From the NCBI GenBank assembly GCA_947561715.1, contig OX387202.1, forward strand, positions 19,791,001-19,855,000: a DNA stretch of 64,000 nt, read 5' to 3'. The DNA is from Ascidia mentula. Taxonomy: Eukaryota; Chordata; Ascidiacea; Phlebobranchia; Ascidiidae. Positions 9,432 to 21,200 of the stretch are shown piece by piece. The translations under genes were made by a program, and so were the position numbers. The notes below the pieces were generated by a model. It saw only the letters and a list, made by a program, of their open reading frames with translations, made no database searches and was not told the DNA's origin. Every line of letters starts with the position of its first letter. Position 1 is the stretch's first letter.

Positions 9432-11867
9432 ATGATGGGAGTTACTTATACGTATTTAATGATGTCTTCCTGCGACTGTAAAAACGTTTTAATTTTACCT
9501 TTAGATTATCTTTTAATTCTTCAAGCAAATTGGTCAGTTTATTTTGAGAAAAACAGACGTTTTACGGCAAACATGATTAAGCGACATCATCCAAGAAGTG
9601 GTTACATCAAGCGGCGCCACAGAAGTTCCCTGGTACCAAACACTTCCTCATCCCAAACCAATAAAATACCATTTGGTTGCAATGTCTGCAATTTTTCATC
9701 GTATAGCATCCGCAAATATGTCTTGCATGTCAAGGTTAAACACTTTAACCCTGTGCTTGAAAACGATGACAATTCCAGCAAAGAAGGTCAAAGGAACATG
9801 AATAATGCTGATGTTTCTATGTCAGTGGAAAATCCTGATATTGAGAAGGTCGAAAACACTAATGTTGTCTGTGATCCTGATAAAAACGAAATGGAAATTG
9901 TAGAAACAAAAGATGAAAATAATCAGCAATTATCGGAACCTGCTGTTATAGACAATCCTTATGACAAATACAATTCTTTAAATTCAAGCAGTAATTCACA
10001 AACCAGTGACAGTCCAAATATCTCTGCTGAAGAAGATAAAAGTCACTCTGGCAAAGAACCTAAGAATGCAATAGTCGATAATATTGATGAAAATTTTGCT
10101 GAAAATTTAAAAAACCCTGCCCTGAAATCTTTCTCAAATACAGAACATGAATTTTTGCCAATGGAAAGTCACAAAAACCCTACAGCTCCCAAAATTGAAG
10201 AAAAACCTTCACAACCCGTGGATGAAAATAATGCAACTGAAATCACGAGAAACAACAAAATTGAGAAGACCTCAAAATCTGTCAATGAAACTAAAATCTT
10301 GATAAACAAACATGCAGAATCTAATGGTGAGAAGACAGACCAGAAAAAACAATTATCCCAGCAACCTTTAATAAAAGTTCCCAAAGATAAATCATCACCG
10401 CCGAAAAGCAAGAGCTGCTCTAAGTTGGAGGATATTGTGCACAACTTGAAAGATCACCTTTCTTCTCAATCCAATAACAGCAGTGATCGGTCAAACACAA
10501 GTTTGTCACCAGGTGGGATTGAACATGAAACAAATTCTCCCAAAGCAACCGCAAGCGCATCTTCACAAATGTCACCCACGTTATCAACAACAACTGCAGG
10601 AGCCGATTGCAGTAAAAGTTTACCTGGAACTCAGAGAAAACGACGTGTTTCACAACCAGATATTTCTCAATCATCCCATCCAACTCTACCAGGTATTGTT
10701 TTTCACAAACAAAGACCTCCTGGACATCAAAATGTGCCGTGCAATAGTGGTGCACCAAATGTTTTAAATTACAACACCATTATTGACCCCCGTGAGTTGT
10801 TTTCTGCAATTGCTGAAAGGAGGATTGTCAGTTTTCCAAATATGAGAATTATTTCTTACATTGATTCCAACCCAAAAATTCGCTCAGTACTTCTGCACAG
10901 TTTCTCAAAGTTCCCCTACCCTCCTGTGGAGGAAATTTGCTACTTGTCGAGCGTAACCAAACTCTCAGTCCCACAGATTAAGAACTGGTTTGTTGGGGCA
11001 CGCATTAAGTATGGGATCAGTTGGAGTCCTGATGAAGTTATGGAAGCCTGGTCTTTTGTTGGTGGCCAACCTGTTAACAATGTGACACAACCTTTGGTGA
11101 GCCCACCTGGCGGCCCTGGGCCAAACTTGCATAACGCGATACCAAAACCAAATGCTATGATGATGAATAAACCATTAGGAGTTGCACATTTTCCTGTGAA
11201 TCCCACTGTATGGATGACTTGCAACTGTGGATTGGAACATGAACTCAATCCATCCCAGATTGGGATGCTTAATAATATGGGAGATAACATTAACACAATG
11301 CCCAGCGGTCACATGTTGCAGAATGCACAGCAGGTCACTGGCCTGCCTTTGTGTGCTGTTGAATCTTTTTTTCAAGGCAAATGTGAAGTTAACAACAAAC
11401 AAGTTCCAAATACATTGGGAAAATCTTCAAAACGAAAATCTGCAAAACGTGGAATGAAAAAAGTCTCCAAAGCGATTTGTGACGGAGAGCATTTGACTGC
11501 TGACAGTAGCCCTCCTCTTGGTGCTGGTGGTGATGTTTTAATTGTTCCACTAAATAATCAAAGCCTGCCTAATCCTCCTGCCAACCAAGCTGGACTCGAT
11601 GTCTTGTACGAGAGCTTCTGTATCGAGCCATATCCAAGCGACAGTGAAGTCCAGAGAATAGAAATGGCAACAGGGATTGGAATCACAACCATCCGTGAAT
11701 ATTTCCTCAGCAAACGCAGAGAAATGCAGGAAAGGTTAAAGTTCACGTCTGCCAAGCCGCACCAGATCGAAGTTTATGAAAATTACGCCTCATGGGCTCA
11801 AGATTTGGAAATGAGTCGAAGCGTCCACCAACAAGCCATAAATGCCTGTTCACAATTAAAGAAATAG
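9432..11867 (+). CDS. ZHX: ZHX/HOMEZ-type zinc-finger and homeodomain protein, single-exon CDS
   Basis: An uninterrupted 811-codon frame encodes a probable nuclear DNA-binding transcription regulator. A C2H2 finger lies at residues 83-104 (C83, C86, H99, H104: C-x2-C-x12-H-x4-H). A long Ser/Asn/Lys-rich low-complexity region follows. Homeodomain 1 lies at about 465-530, with FPYPPVEEICYLSS and IKNWFVGARIKYGISWSPDEV. The GISWSPxEV tail after the recognition helix is characteristic of ZHX homeodomains. A second, more diverged homeodomain at about 705-765 contains IREYFLSKRREMQERLK. Vertebrate ZHX proteins have two fingers and four or five homeodomains, so this one is simpler. The start is uncertain: the first ATG follows an acceptor-like TTCTAG, and the ATG at 9573 (MIKRHHPRSG) is an equally good initiator. 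Introns may exist only in the 5' UTR. Confidence 0.85.
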   Translation: MMGVTYTYLMMSSCDCKNVLILPLDYLLILQANWSVYFEKNRRFTANMIKRHHPRSGYIKRRHRSSLVPNTSSSQTNKIPFGCNVCNFSSYSIRKYVLHVKVKHFNPVLENDDNSSKEGQRNMNNADVSMSVENPDIEKVENTNVVCDPDKNEMEIVETKDENNQQLSEPAVIDNPYDKYNSLNSSSNSQTSDSPNISAEEDKSHSGKEPKNAIVDNIDENFAENLKNPALKSFSNTEHEFLPMESHKNPTAPKIEEKPSQPVDENNATEITRNNKIEKTSKSVNETKILINKHAESNGEKTDQKKQLSQQPLIKVPKDKSSPPKSKSCSKLEDIVHNLKDHLSSQSNNSSDRSNTSLSPGGIEHETNSPKATASASSQMSPTLSTTTAGADCSKSLPGTQRKRRVSQPDISQSSHPTLPGIVFHKQRPPGHQNVPCNSGAPNVLNYNTIIDPRELFSAIAERRIVSFPNMRIISYIDSNPKIRSVLLHSFSKFPYPPVEEICYLSSVTKLSVPQIKNWFVGARIKYGISWSPDEVMEAWSFVGGQPVNNVTQPLVSPPGGPGPNLHNAIPKPNAMMMNKPLGVAHFPVNPTVWMTCNCGLEHELNPSQIGMLNNMGDNINTMPSGHMLQNAQQVTGLPLCAVESFFQGKCEVNNKQVPNTLGKSSKRKSAKRGMKKVSKAICDGEHLTADSSPPLGAGGDVLIVPLNNQSLPNPPANQAGLDVLYESFCIEPYPSDSEVQRIEMATGIGITTIREYFLSKRREMQERLKFTSAKPHQIEVYENYASWAQDLEMSRSVHQQAINACSQLKK

Positions 11868-12345
11868 TTTCTTGTCACGATGTTTGTTGTTTAAACAAAT
11901 GATGTTGTATGTGCTGCTAAATACTTTTACCTACATAAACTTTTACTTGGTACTGATGCAACTGGAGCAGAATTTTTCTGTTAGTTTTTTGCATAGCAAA
12001 CATCATGTACCTGTTTAGTAATACTGTACTTTATTGTTGTTAAACTTTTTACAGTTCAATCTTTGTATTTTGTTTACTTCATGTATTTGTGTTCATACAT
12101 CATGATGTTGAAATGCATGAATGAGGTTTGCATGTGAATGCATGTCCCACTACTTTAAGTTCATTTTCAGAATATTTATTGTGCACAGTGTTTTAAACAC
12201 CAATGTCAACACCCTTTTTGTGCAGCATAACTGAACAAGGAAAACTTAGTTTTAATACTGTGACAACACTACTGACTGTGGAGAGTTATCGTTTGTTGGA
12301 AGAATTTTTGTTTGGCAACCAAGGGAAGCTTGTGGTTTAACAAAG
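11868..12345 (+). other. 3' flank of the ZHX-like gene and upstream region of VPS72
   Basis: These 478 bases separate two same-strand genes. The distance is too large for the tightly spaced operons known in ascidians. It is AT-rich 3' UTR-like sequence followed by the VPS72 leader (AACAAAG before the ATG). I see no other feature. Confidence 0.4.
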
Positions 12346-14488
12346 ATGGCAGCTACCCGAGAACCTCGTCGAAATGCTGGTAACAGGATGTCTCGTGTGA
12401 TGGAGGAAGAAGCTGACGAAGATGACTTTTACAAAACTACCTACGGCGGGTTTAATGAGGTAAAATGCATTATAATTTACAAATTTTCCATCAGATACTG
12501 TAATATTGGACAGAAGTGATGTATTCTCCATGCACAGAGTGTATATAGATATATAATACTGATTATACCAGTATGTTGCATTCCAATCTGCATGGTTTTT
12601 ATTGTAAGTTTGATTAACATTGGCCATTCTTGCAAACCTTCATCACTGAAAAACTAAAGCAGATAAAATTGAAATAATAATGTCTAATTTGTGGTGTAAT
12701 TGTCACTTTCATGATGACATAATCATCGAATCTGCAGGAGGAAGAAGACAATGATTTTGATTCCGAGCAAGAAGATTCGGCTGACGAGGTGGATTCTGAC
12801 TTCGATCGTTCCGAGGAAGATGAACCAGAGAGCGGTGACGATGACGCGGACAAACCGAAACGGAGGAAGAAAGGAATTTTAACAAAAGCTTACAAGGAAA
12901 TTCCGACAACGAAAAAACCCACAAAGAAAAGTGACTCTGGTTCATCTAAACAAGTAAAGTCATCGGATGCACAAGAAAAGCAAGATGTCATTGGAAAATC
13001 ACCAAGGATTGTCGGCGACGACGATGGCCCAAGTAATTGCAAACATTTGTTGGCTTATACCATGTTTGAAGTGTTTAATGGTAAACCATGGCATGCTACT
13101 CAAACTTTCTATGATGCAGCATTCCAGATTGAATATATTATCTTGTAGTTTGGTAGCATGGTTTCACTAGTACTGAACTGGGCTATGTTAACTTAGGACT
13201 TTGTATTCTCCTAAATACTAAACTGTTGTTGTTTTTTAGTGAGAAAATCATCTCGGAAATCCACCGCCACGAACTCCCTGTTGACAAGTTTGCGTCGAAA
13301 AGAGAGAGAAGCGAGTGATAAAAAGAAGAAAGAAACAGGAAAGAAACCACTTGTTGGGGTAAATATCCATGTTTATCTATGTGAGATATACAAGATGATG
13401 TTTTTCATGTAAAAAAACAATCGCAAATTGGTTGAATAAACTCAGAAACACAACACTTTTTCAAATACATACGTTTAAGGAAAAAAATCAATTATTACTT
13501 ATTTCAAATGTTGCTGTTTTTGACATTATGCCGTTTAGGAAAAAGAAGTAGCCATGAAAGTATTGTTGTGAATGTCTTGTGTCACAATACTATTCAATAC
13601 TGGCTAACTATTTCTTGATACAAGCACCAAAAAGTAACAAATATTTTATCTTGTCAACAGATAAGAAGATTGACACAGGAAGAGCTGCTCGCTGAAGCGG
13701 AAAAGACAGAGAAAAAAAATCTCAAATCTTTAGGTTTGGTCGTTATCTTGTGGTCAGTATATTCCGTCTCATTCATGCTTTTTTATCAGAAAACTACCAG
13801 AGGCTTGAAGCAAACAGAAAAAAGACAACAACCAAAAAAAGAGTGTTTGAAGAACCAACTGTGAAGTATTTTTCCACCTCAATCCCAGCTGTGATCAATG
13901 GAAACAACGTCGATGTGGAAAAGTGTGTATTTTTGCCTCTACTAAAATACCGGCCGTTAATCTTTGTCGCCACCACTTTAAAATTACCAAAACTGCTTGC
14001 ATCTCTTCGGATATAGAAAGAGCCTCTCGTACATTTGATAAAAAAAGTCCACAATGAATTTCACTGTCTGCAATTGTAATGTTAGGTTTGATGCTAGATA
14101 TGTACAAAGCAGTATATTATATAACCTGTGCAGTAAAATAACAATGCCTACCCAATACTTATATTAGAGGCATATTTTAGCTTGAATTTTCAATCATATT
14201 TATTTTATTTTCTACAGGGTGGATTCCCCACTAGTGACCTCCGATGCCAAAAACAAGGTGTCTTGCAACTTTATCATATTCTCCCACGATGCAACTTTTC
14301 ACAAAACATTTCGCTGGAAGCGTGCACGACCAAGACCAAAACCTTACTGTGTTGTCACAAACAAGCCTGCCCGTTTTATCGACCCACTCACAAAAATCCC
14401 ATATTACGATTTAGCTGCGTTTAAGAAAATTCGTGAGGCGTGCAGCATAACTGTTACCGAGTTAAAGGAAAGGGGGAACATTCGATAA
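12346..14488 (+). CDS. VPS72: VPS72/YL1, H2A.Z chaperone subunit of SRCAP and TIP60 complexes
   Basis: Six exons (12346-12459, 12738-13032, 13240-13358, 13661-13733, 13790-13922, 14218-14488) total 1005 nt and encode 334 aa with every phase matching. The protein binds histone H2A.Z-H2B and delivers it to the SWR1-type remodelling complex in the nucleus. The N-terminus has the YL1 signature (RRNAGNRMS, then DDFYKTTYGGFNE). An acidic stretch (DEVDSDFDRSEEDEPESGDD) and a basic KRRKKGILTKAYKE segment follow. The middle has LTQEELLAEAEKTEKKNLKSL and ENYQRLEANRKK, as in human YL1. The C-terminal YL1-C domain contains FIIFSHDATF and KPARFIDPLTKIPYYDLAAFKKIREA. Length is close to human VPS72 (364 aa), lacking only its Pro-rich tail. 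The annotation is firm. Confidence 0.95.
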
Positions 14489-14536
14489 AACTTTGACACA
14501 AATTTCTCCCATGTCTAACGTCCTGCAGGGATTGAG

Positions 14537-14542
14537 AATAAA
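14537..14542 (+). terminator. Poly(A) signal of VPS72
   Basis: AATAAA lies about 50 nt after the VPS72 stop codon, the usual spacing for a compact 3' UTR. Confidence 0.55.
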
Positions 14543-15746
14543 AACACAGTGATGGATATTGTGTACTGTATAACCATACTGTGGTCATTGAAAACCTTGA
14601 ACAATTTGTCATGAATCTGATTCTGCAACAAAAGCACAAATTGATTTGAACCTGCTTGATCATTTATAGAGGAAGGTGTATAGGAAGTGAGTGTTTACGT
14701 TTGGGTTCCGCACAATTGACCGTTTTTTGTCTCTGCTGAAAAAAATTTCTTTGGTATTACTTGCCCACAATACAATCGTAATGGTATAATTTTTCTGTAT
14801 TTCTTCGTATCTAAGTAAACTTTGTAGGATTTCGTTGACAACACATTGCAACATAGCAAATACACAAAACACAAGGATGTAAACAGATTCAATTTTAACG
14901 GGGGGGTTGTTTTCTATGAATTGTGGGTGATTCAGCACCAGAGGTGAATAAAATAACAAAACCGCCATGAAACACTGTCAGATTTTATCGGGGATGGGTG
15001 ATCTGTCATCAGCATAGCAGAAGTGTTTGGGCTTATTTGAATTAGGTGTAAGCCATGCCTGAACACTAGAAATTACAAATTGAACAACACACTGCATAAA
15101 TGTTGAGAGTAATATTAAACGCAAGCACAAGTGCATTATCTAGAAAGGATGGCATGACCAATGACAAGCATGTAACTACAAAAAAAACTTTCACCTTCAC
15201 ATACATACATGGGATACAAAACCAGAAGCTCTACATGCTGGAATCTAACATGCTATGTATACCCCAAACTGGCAGCATACAAAAAACATTTTGTATTTCT
15301 TTTTAATAAAAATTGTCAATTACTATTGAGGTCACAATTAATTATAGCTGGCAAGATATATAGTGGGGTTATTGGGATTTGCATAAATGCTTCATGTGAA
15401 CAAATAATAATGTGAAGTAGATCATAGGATTACAGCTTCATTTGACGAACTAAAAATCAACAACAAAAACAAGGTTCCTAATTCATATTTTTCGCCAACA
15501 ATGCTATCTATTGTGAAATGGCTGGACAACTTGGGGCAGTACTGAATGTTAATGTATTTAAACTATATATGTTAAATTTACACATGGTCTACAAATTATT
15601 GTGAACCTTGAAGTGTTATCGCCCAAATTTCCCAATTCCAATGTAGCACTACCAACATGGCTGCTGCTACGCAATAAAAATTCCTTAGAGCATGTTTATG
15701 TGAGCAATGATCAGCAGTTAACTGGTCGTATTTGGAGCTGGTGTGT
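14543..15746. other. Convergent intergenic region between VPS72 and GFOD
   Basis: This is 3' flank of both genes. Several short frames are open, including 14660-14968 on the minus strand, but none resembles a known family or has convincing splice context. No repeat was recognised. Confidence 0.4.
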
Positions 15747-17175
15747 TTATGGCACATTTATAACACTGCTTTGTTTGTTTAATCCACTTGAACTGACTGA
15801 TTTGGTGCCGGTTCCAGTTGGGTGGACCTGAAACAACACAAAACACATTCCATGTTAAATACAGCAAGAATTATGTAAATATCAATGGATCCTAAAAATC
15901 AAAACGTTTTAAACTCCAACCAAATATGAAAAAAAATTAGGTAAAATTTAAAATTTTAGGTAAACAGCTGCACTGATGAGAACTAACAGGTCGAAACAGT
16001 GCGTGTACACACCCTGTCTGCAGCTTTGCAATTCAAAATTTTGTTTTGTTACTTACTTGCACCCAGTCACTGGTTTTGCTGGACTTTTCTATCGATTCTA
16101 TGACCGACTGGACATACAGCGCGTCTTCAAACGTTGCTGCAGTTTCCATTGAAGCAAAGTCCCATGTTCGCTTGTCAGCTTGCTGGAGGAATGATTCTTT
16201 TAATGATTCAATAAACTTTATCATCCCTTGACAGAGTGAAGCGGGCATCTGTTCAAAGATGTTTATTGGGAAGATTTCATCAAAACCACTTGGCACAATC
16301 TGGTCATCGGATTCCATCAACTCCTGTTTACTGAATTCATTTCCTGTTGACTTGGTTTTTCCGTACAAAAATCCATCTTTTGCAATGAGGCAAGCGTTGG
16401 TGCCGATAACTAGAACCTCATAAGAGAACTTTCCGGGTACATTGTTGTTCAGAACACAAGTACAACAAGCTCCCTTGTCAAGTTTCATTTGAAAAGTGCA
16501 AAAATCATCGCTGGTAATCTCTCTAAAGCCATTTACTTTAGCTGTGTGCTTCTGGAATGTGGTGAGGAAGCCGTGAACTTGAGTTGCTTTTTGGCTGGTG
16601 ACAAAATTAATGACGTCAATAAAATGACCTCCGAATTGTGCCAGGATACCACCTCCCATTCTACCATCGTGCAACCAGTTGTAGTGTTGGTCCAACTGGA
16701 CACCACTATGCACACGAACCTCTATGACAAGAATGTCACCAATAAACCCCTCCATGACTTTCTCTTTCATTTTTCGAAATGTGGGCAGAAAACGGAGATG
16801 ATATGTCATCAGGGACATTAGGGTAGGGTAGTATTTGGCAGCATTTAACATCCGCAGGGTATCTTCAAAGCCCAGGCCACCAGGACGCTCACAAACCACA
16901 TTTTTCCCAATATTCAGGGTTTTAACAGCGATTTGTGATTGCAGAAAAGGGGGGCTGTGGATACACACCAGATCGACGTCTTGATTAAGAAGAACATCAT
17001 CAATGTTAGATGTAAAGAACGGAATGTCGAGAAGTTTCGCAAGCTCTTCAGCTTCATCTCTTGTTCTTCCCCATAGAGCTTGAATCCGAAAACCAGCACA
17101 TCGCAAAATATGAATGAAAGCTTTTGCAGTGATACCTGTACCAAATACCCCTACACCAGGTAAGAGGTAAGTCAT
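15747..17175 (-). CDS. GFOD: Glucose-fructose oxidoreductase domain protein (GFOD1/2 family)
   Basis: The main exon is 17175-16057 and a short last exon 15827-15747 joins it in phase (GTAAGT donor, TTTCAG acceptor), giving 399 aa. If the intron were retained the protein would end ten codons after the donor. The N-terminus LLPGVGVFGTGITAKAF is the Rossmann dinucleotide-binding loop, identical in layout to human GFOD1/2. DVDLVCIHSPP, KTLNIGKNVVCERPGG, YYPTLMSLMTYHLRFLPTF, and later EITSDDFCTFQMKLDKGACC and TWDFASMETAATFEDALYVQSV all track the family. In C-terminal GFO/IDH/MocA-type domains a Lys in the EKP motif is catalytic; here that place reads CERPGG, and vertebrate GFODs are also altered there. 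Enzyme activity is therefore uncertain. The last exon is supported only by splice sites and phase. Confidence 0.93.
15966..16025 (+). ncRNA. Type I hammerhead self-cleaving ribozyme
   Basis: All conserved parts are present in order. Stem I 5' strand AGCTGCA (15966-15972) pairs perfectly with TGCAGCT (16019-16025). The core CTGATGA is at 15973-15979. Stem II GAACT/AGGTC (15980-15992) has one mismatch and an AAC loop. GAAA is at 15993-15996. Stem III ACAG pairs with CTGT (16014-16017) around a 14-nt loop. The predicted cleavage is after C16018 (GTC). Open ends on stem I make it type I. It lies in the last GFOD intron, antisense to GFOD. Such small type I hammerheads are known from Penelope-like elements and retrozymes; no such element is recognised around this one. 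Activity is inferred from structure alone. Confidence 0.82.
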
Positions 17176-18227
17176 AATTGTTTCACATTTTAAGTCATTT
17201 CAATAGGTGTTAGATCTACAAATTTCAACAGGTTTTCATGAAAAAAACTAAGTGAATGAAATGACATTTATTTCTTGTTTCTAAACTGAATACTGTATAA
17301 ACTAATAAAATTTATAAAAACTTCTACACAAAAATTAACGGTTTATTTCAGTTGGTGGGGAAAACCTATTTTAAGTTTTCATTATTTCAGTTATTCAATT
17401 TGCAGCAAGATAACTTGTTTTTTTCCAAAAATAATAAAGGGCAAGACAACTTTTAAACATCTTAACAAAGAAACTTTTAAAAGTAATTACAGACTGCCTG
17501 CTTTTAAGAGCGCAACAGTTGCAAAAACAACACCTCACAAAATGCCGCACACAGTCAAACATTTACGCATGACTTTCCATTTGCATTTCAGATGGGAGAA
17601 GGGGTCTCGCCTGTTTTCTGTAGCCGACCTCTTCTGGCGAATTTTTATGCCTAAAAAAAACCTAAATTGTGATGCAAAAATAATTTACTAATAATTCCTA
17701 TATTTGTATGGTGTAATACAATACATCTGTTTTTGTTTTGCAATACCCTTGTTCATCTAATTTGATTGTTATTTGTTGTTGATAAAGTTGTCTAATTTGA
17801 ATTAATTACTTACGTACAATTAATTATAATGAAATTTTAAATAAACATATCTTACCAACACTACAATATATGATAAACTTCCGAATATTTAACTGTACCG
17901 CAGTGTGAAATATGAACTTTTTCTCTCGTTTCGCAAGAATTGTGATTTGTACTTTATGTGTGGGTAGAACTTGTTGCAGAATATTTCGTGAGGTTTGTAG
18001 CTTCGATGTTTGGACATTTTGGCTCACAGGAAGGGTGTTATGACGCCATTGTAGCTTACATTAAATCTGCCGCTAGCAAAGCTAGGTTTTTGTTGTTTGT
18101 GTGTTTCCTATGTGTAGCTTTGAGTTTAAATAATATATTGACAAACCATTTTCAATTTCTGTGCATTAGGTTGTGTCTGTATGTTTAGCAGTGCTTGTGG
18201 TTTTTGTGAACCAAAAGATTAACAAAA
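17176..18227. other. Divergent intergenic region between GFOD and VAP starts
   Basis: About 1 kb lies between two head-to-head genes and probably holds both promoters. It is AT-rich; I see no clear TATA box or repeat and no supported coding exon. Confidence 0.4.
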
Positions 18228-21200
18228 ATGGCTCGGCAAAAGCAACCACAGATTTTGGACATAGAACCATTGAATGAACTACGGTTCAAAGGTAATTGTA
18301 ACAGCTAAACTAATACAGGTTTATGCTTGCATACATGTCAATGAATTATTATTGAATAATTGATGTTTTTTTTTTAATTTATAATTGGCATTGTAACACC
18401 AACCACTTGAAAAAGTAGCTAACATTTGAAAGTAAAATATTTTCAAAAATATTTTCTTGTTTCCAGGTCCTTTCACTGAAGTTGTAACTTCTCAATTAAA
18501 ACTAAAAAATCCTTCACATCAGCGTGTGTGCTTTAAAGTAAAGACAACCGCACCAAAACGATACTGTGTCAGACCCAACAGTGGATTTGTTGACCCTGGT
18601 GCAACCGTAAGCGTTTCCGGTAGGTAAAATATGTTGGTTGGGAAATATGCCTCACCCTCTGCTGTCACACTTATGTGGTGACATTAACTGATGCAGAATT
18701 TGTGTTCGTTTATAATATTGTGTTTAAAGTGCATATGACACGGCCATGACAACTTTGCGTAAAACTAAAGGTACATCTACAACAAACATATATCCAAAGT
18801 TTTACGGCTCTACGTCAACTAAAAAATGTAGAAAACTGCACGAAAAGTAACGGCGACCAAAAATCGTAAACCTTTTGCGCTGAGGGGAAAAGGACATCAC
18901 ATAAGGCGCTTGAGTCGAAAAAATGCATTGTTTAGATAGGAGAAGGCACCTGTTTTTGCAGATATCGAATAGTTTCGAACATAGGAGAATCCACAGATTA
19001 CCTTACCTTAAAGGTCAGGACAGGGTTTTGCATCACACAAAAATTTGGCATTGTGACGTCATGAATCGAAGGCTTATTTGTCCCTAATTAACGGAAGACC
19101 ATAGGGTATAGCAGAAACGACATAACTGTGAGTGGACAAAACGACAATGCTAAACTGATGGTTTGTCTCTGTCGTGTTTTCAAAAGTTCATGTATCACGT
19201 TAGCGATCATAAATGCTGTAACAACAAGAACACCCTGTCCCAGTAACTGTTTATTATTGCACAACTAAATTAGACATAATAGGTCGAACAGCGGCCATCT
19301 GTCTTCAGCTTAAATTAACATCAAAATCCGTTTATTGCACTTGTTCACTTTTTGTCCCCTGTTTAATGCAATATTATGCTTAAATCAGTTTACAATGTTT
19401 TCCATTCCTACGCATAAGGCTTGCTGCCAGCACTCGCGCTCGACCGAAGCACCTTCTTTGACGTCACGCAACAATATCTCGCTTTCGCACGATTTCGTTC
19501 GCAGCGGCAAAAGTGCGACTTTGATCAGCTGTATCTCAGAAACCAGTCGTCGTATCAAGCTACTTTTTTCGCCAGAAATGTTCTAAAGTTATGAACATTT
19601 CTTAGTTTGATTATTAACATGTTTGATTTTTACGTGTCATATGCACTTTAATTACAATTCTACCATTCTTTGAAATGTTTTTTATTTTTTGTTTAGTAAT
19701 GCTACAGCCGATGGATGCTGATGCCCCTGATAAGGGAAAGCACAAGTTCATGGTTCAATCCATGTTTGCCCAAATGGTCGGAGATGATGTCGAACAACTG
19801 GTAATATTATTTGATGTGTAATCGCTGTTGTTATTCAAGCAAAAAATGGGGTCACTTAGTTTGTACTAAAAACATTTGCTCTCCCTATTTCATTGAATCA
19901 TTGATTCTTCTATGGCAAGTCAGAGATTAATTTTCCTCCATATTAAATGCATTTATTTGTTTTTAAGTCATTGGCAATTGGCATCAATGAAACAAATTTT
20001 TACCCAGCAAAATCACACAGTTGTAAATCACTACTATTCAAACATTAACTTACTTGGATTAAAAAAAGTTTTTTACCCGCTGTTATTGTTCGTCAAATAT
20101 CATTCAAAATAATATGAGTCACTGCAAGTGAAACACCTAAATACTGTGTGACTTTAATTATTTAGTGATTAACCAGTGTGCGATAACCTATAACAAAGTA
20201 ATTCTTTATTTTTAGTGGGCAGCAGCCTCACCTGGTGACCTCATGGACTCAAAGCTCCGATGTGTTTTTGAAGACCCAGAATCTGAGGTTTGTGTCATAA
20301 TCGGACCTAGTGATTTACACCTAAACATATTTATACTTGCCGAGGTGCATGGCAAAACTTGGGATATAAATTATCCTTTACCATAGATGCCAGCAGGTGG
20401 TTGTTTTTCAACATGTTTTCTTTACTTTAAATGTTTATGAAATAATTTTGCTGATGCAAGTTGCCTTCAGTCACATGCTTGTTTGTTTGAATCAGCAGGA
20501 CTTCATCTCTTGTGTTGTTTCAATAACAGAGGTCATGAAAATTGGCCCTCTTATTGTTTGGAATAAAGTCAGCGTTTATTCTGCACAAACCTTAATAATA
20601 ATACACCCTGTGTCAGATGTATTTGAACACGGATGGTTTGTTATGTGCTGACACATGGTTTTGCTTGACAAACAAACCCCAACCACAGACAGTAAATTTA
20701 AATGTCAAAAAAGGATAGGCATACTATGTTGGCAATATCTGTATATCTGTACCGTATGCCATGTTAATAGCAATCCCTACACATACTAATGTGCTTGCAC
20801 ACCTTAGGCTTCTATTCAGAAGGAAGAAGCTAAGGAAGAGACGTCCCAATTTCAAGGGAAAGATGAACCTTTGTCTGCTCCGAGCAGTCAGGCGGAACTG
20901 CAGTCTATCATGGAGGAGTGTAAGAGGCTTCAGTCGGACAACGCAAAACTTAAGCATCTCAATGCAGAATATAAGGTAGGTTTTTGTTTTACCACTGGCC
21001 AATGCTATGTGTCACAATGATGTTGGTTCAAAACTGTAGGGGAGCTGCTTGCCTGTTTGTCGTACATACTCAATATTAACACCAATTCACACAATGATTC
21101 AAAAAAGACAGAATTAGTTCAACTAAGCTCATGTTGCTCATTTGCTTTGGCATCACAAAATATTTGAATGTAAATAAAGTGTGCCTGCTTCAAAATTTTT

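Noticed and set aside
9598-11457. Alternative frames within the ZHX-like gene (for example 10483-10767 plus, 10940-11296 minus)
   Set aside because: They are shadows of the 811-codon frame that carries the zinc finger and homeodomains.
12346-14488. ZHX-like gene and VPS72 as one operon
   Set aside because: The 478-bp gap and unrelated functions do not fit the very short spacing of ascidian operons.
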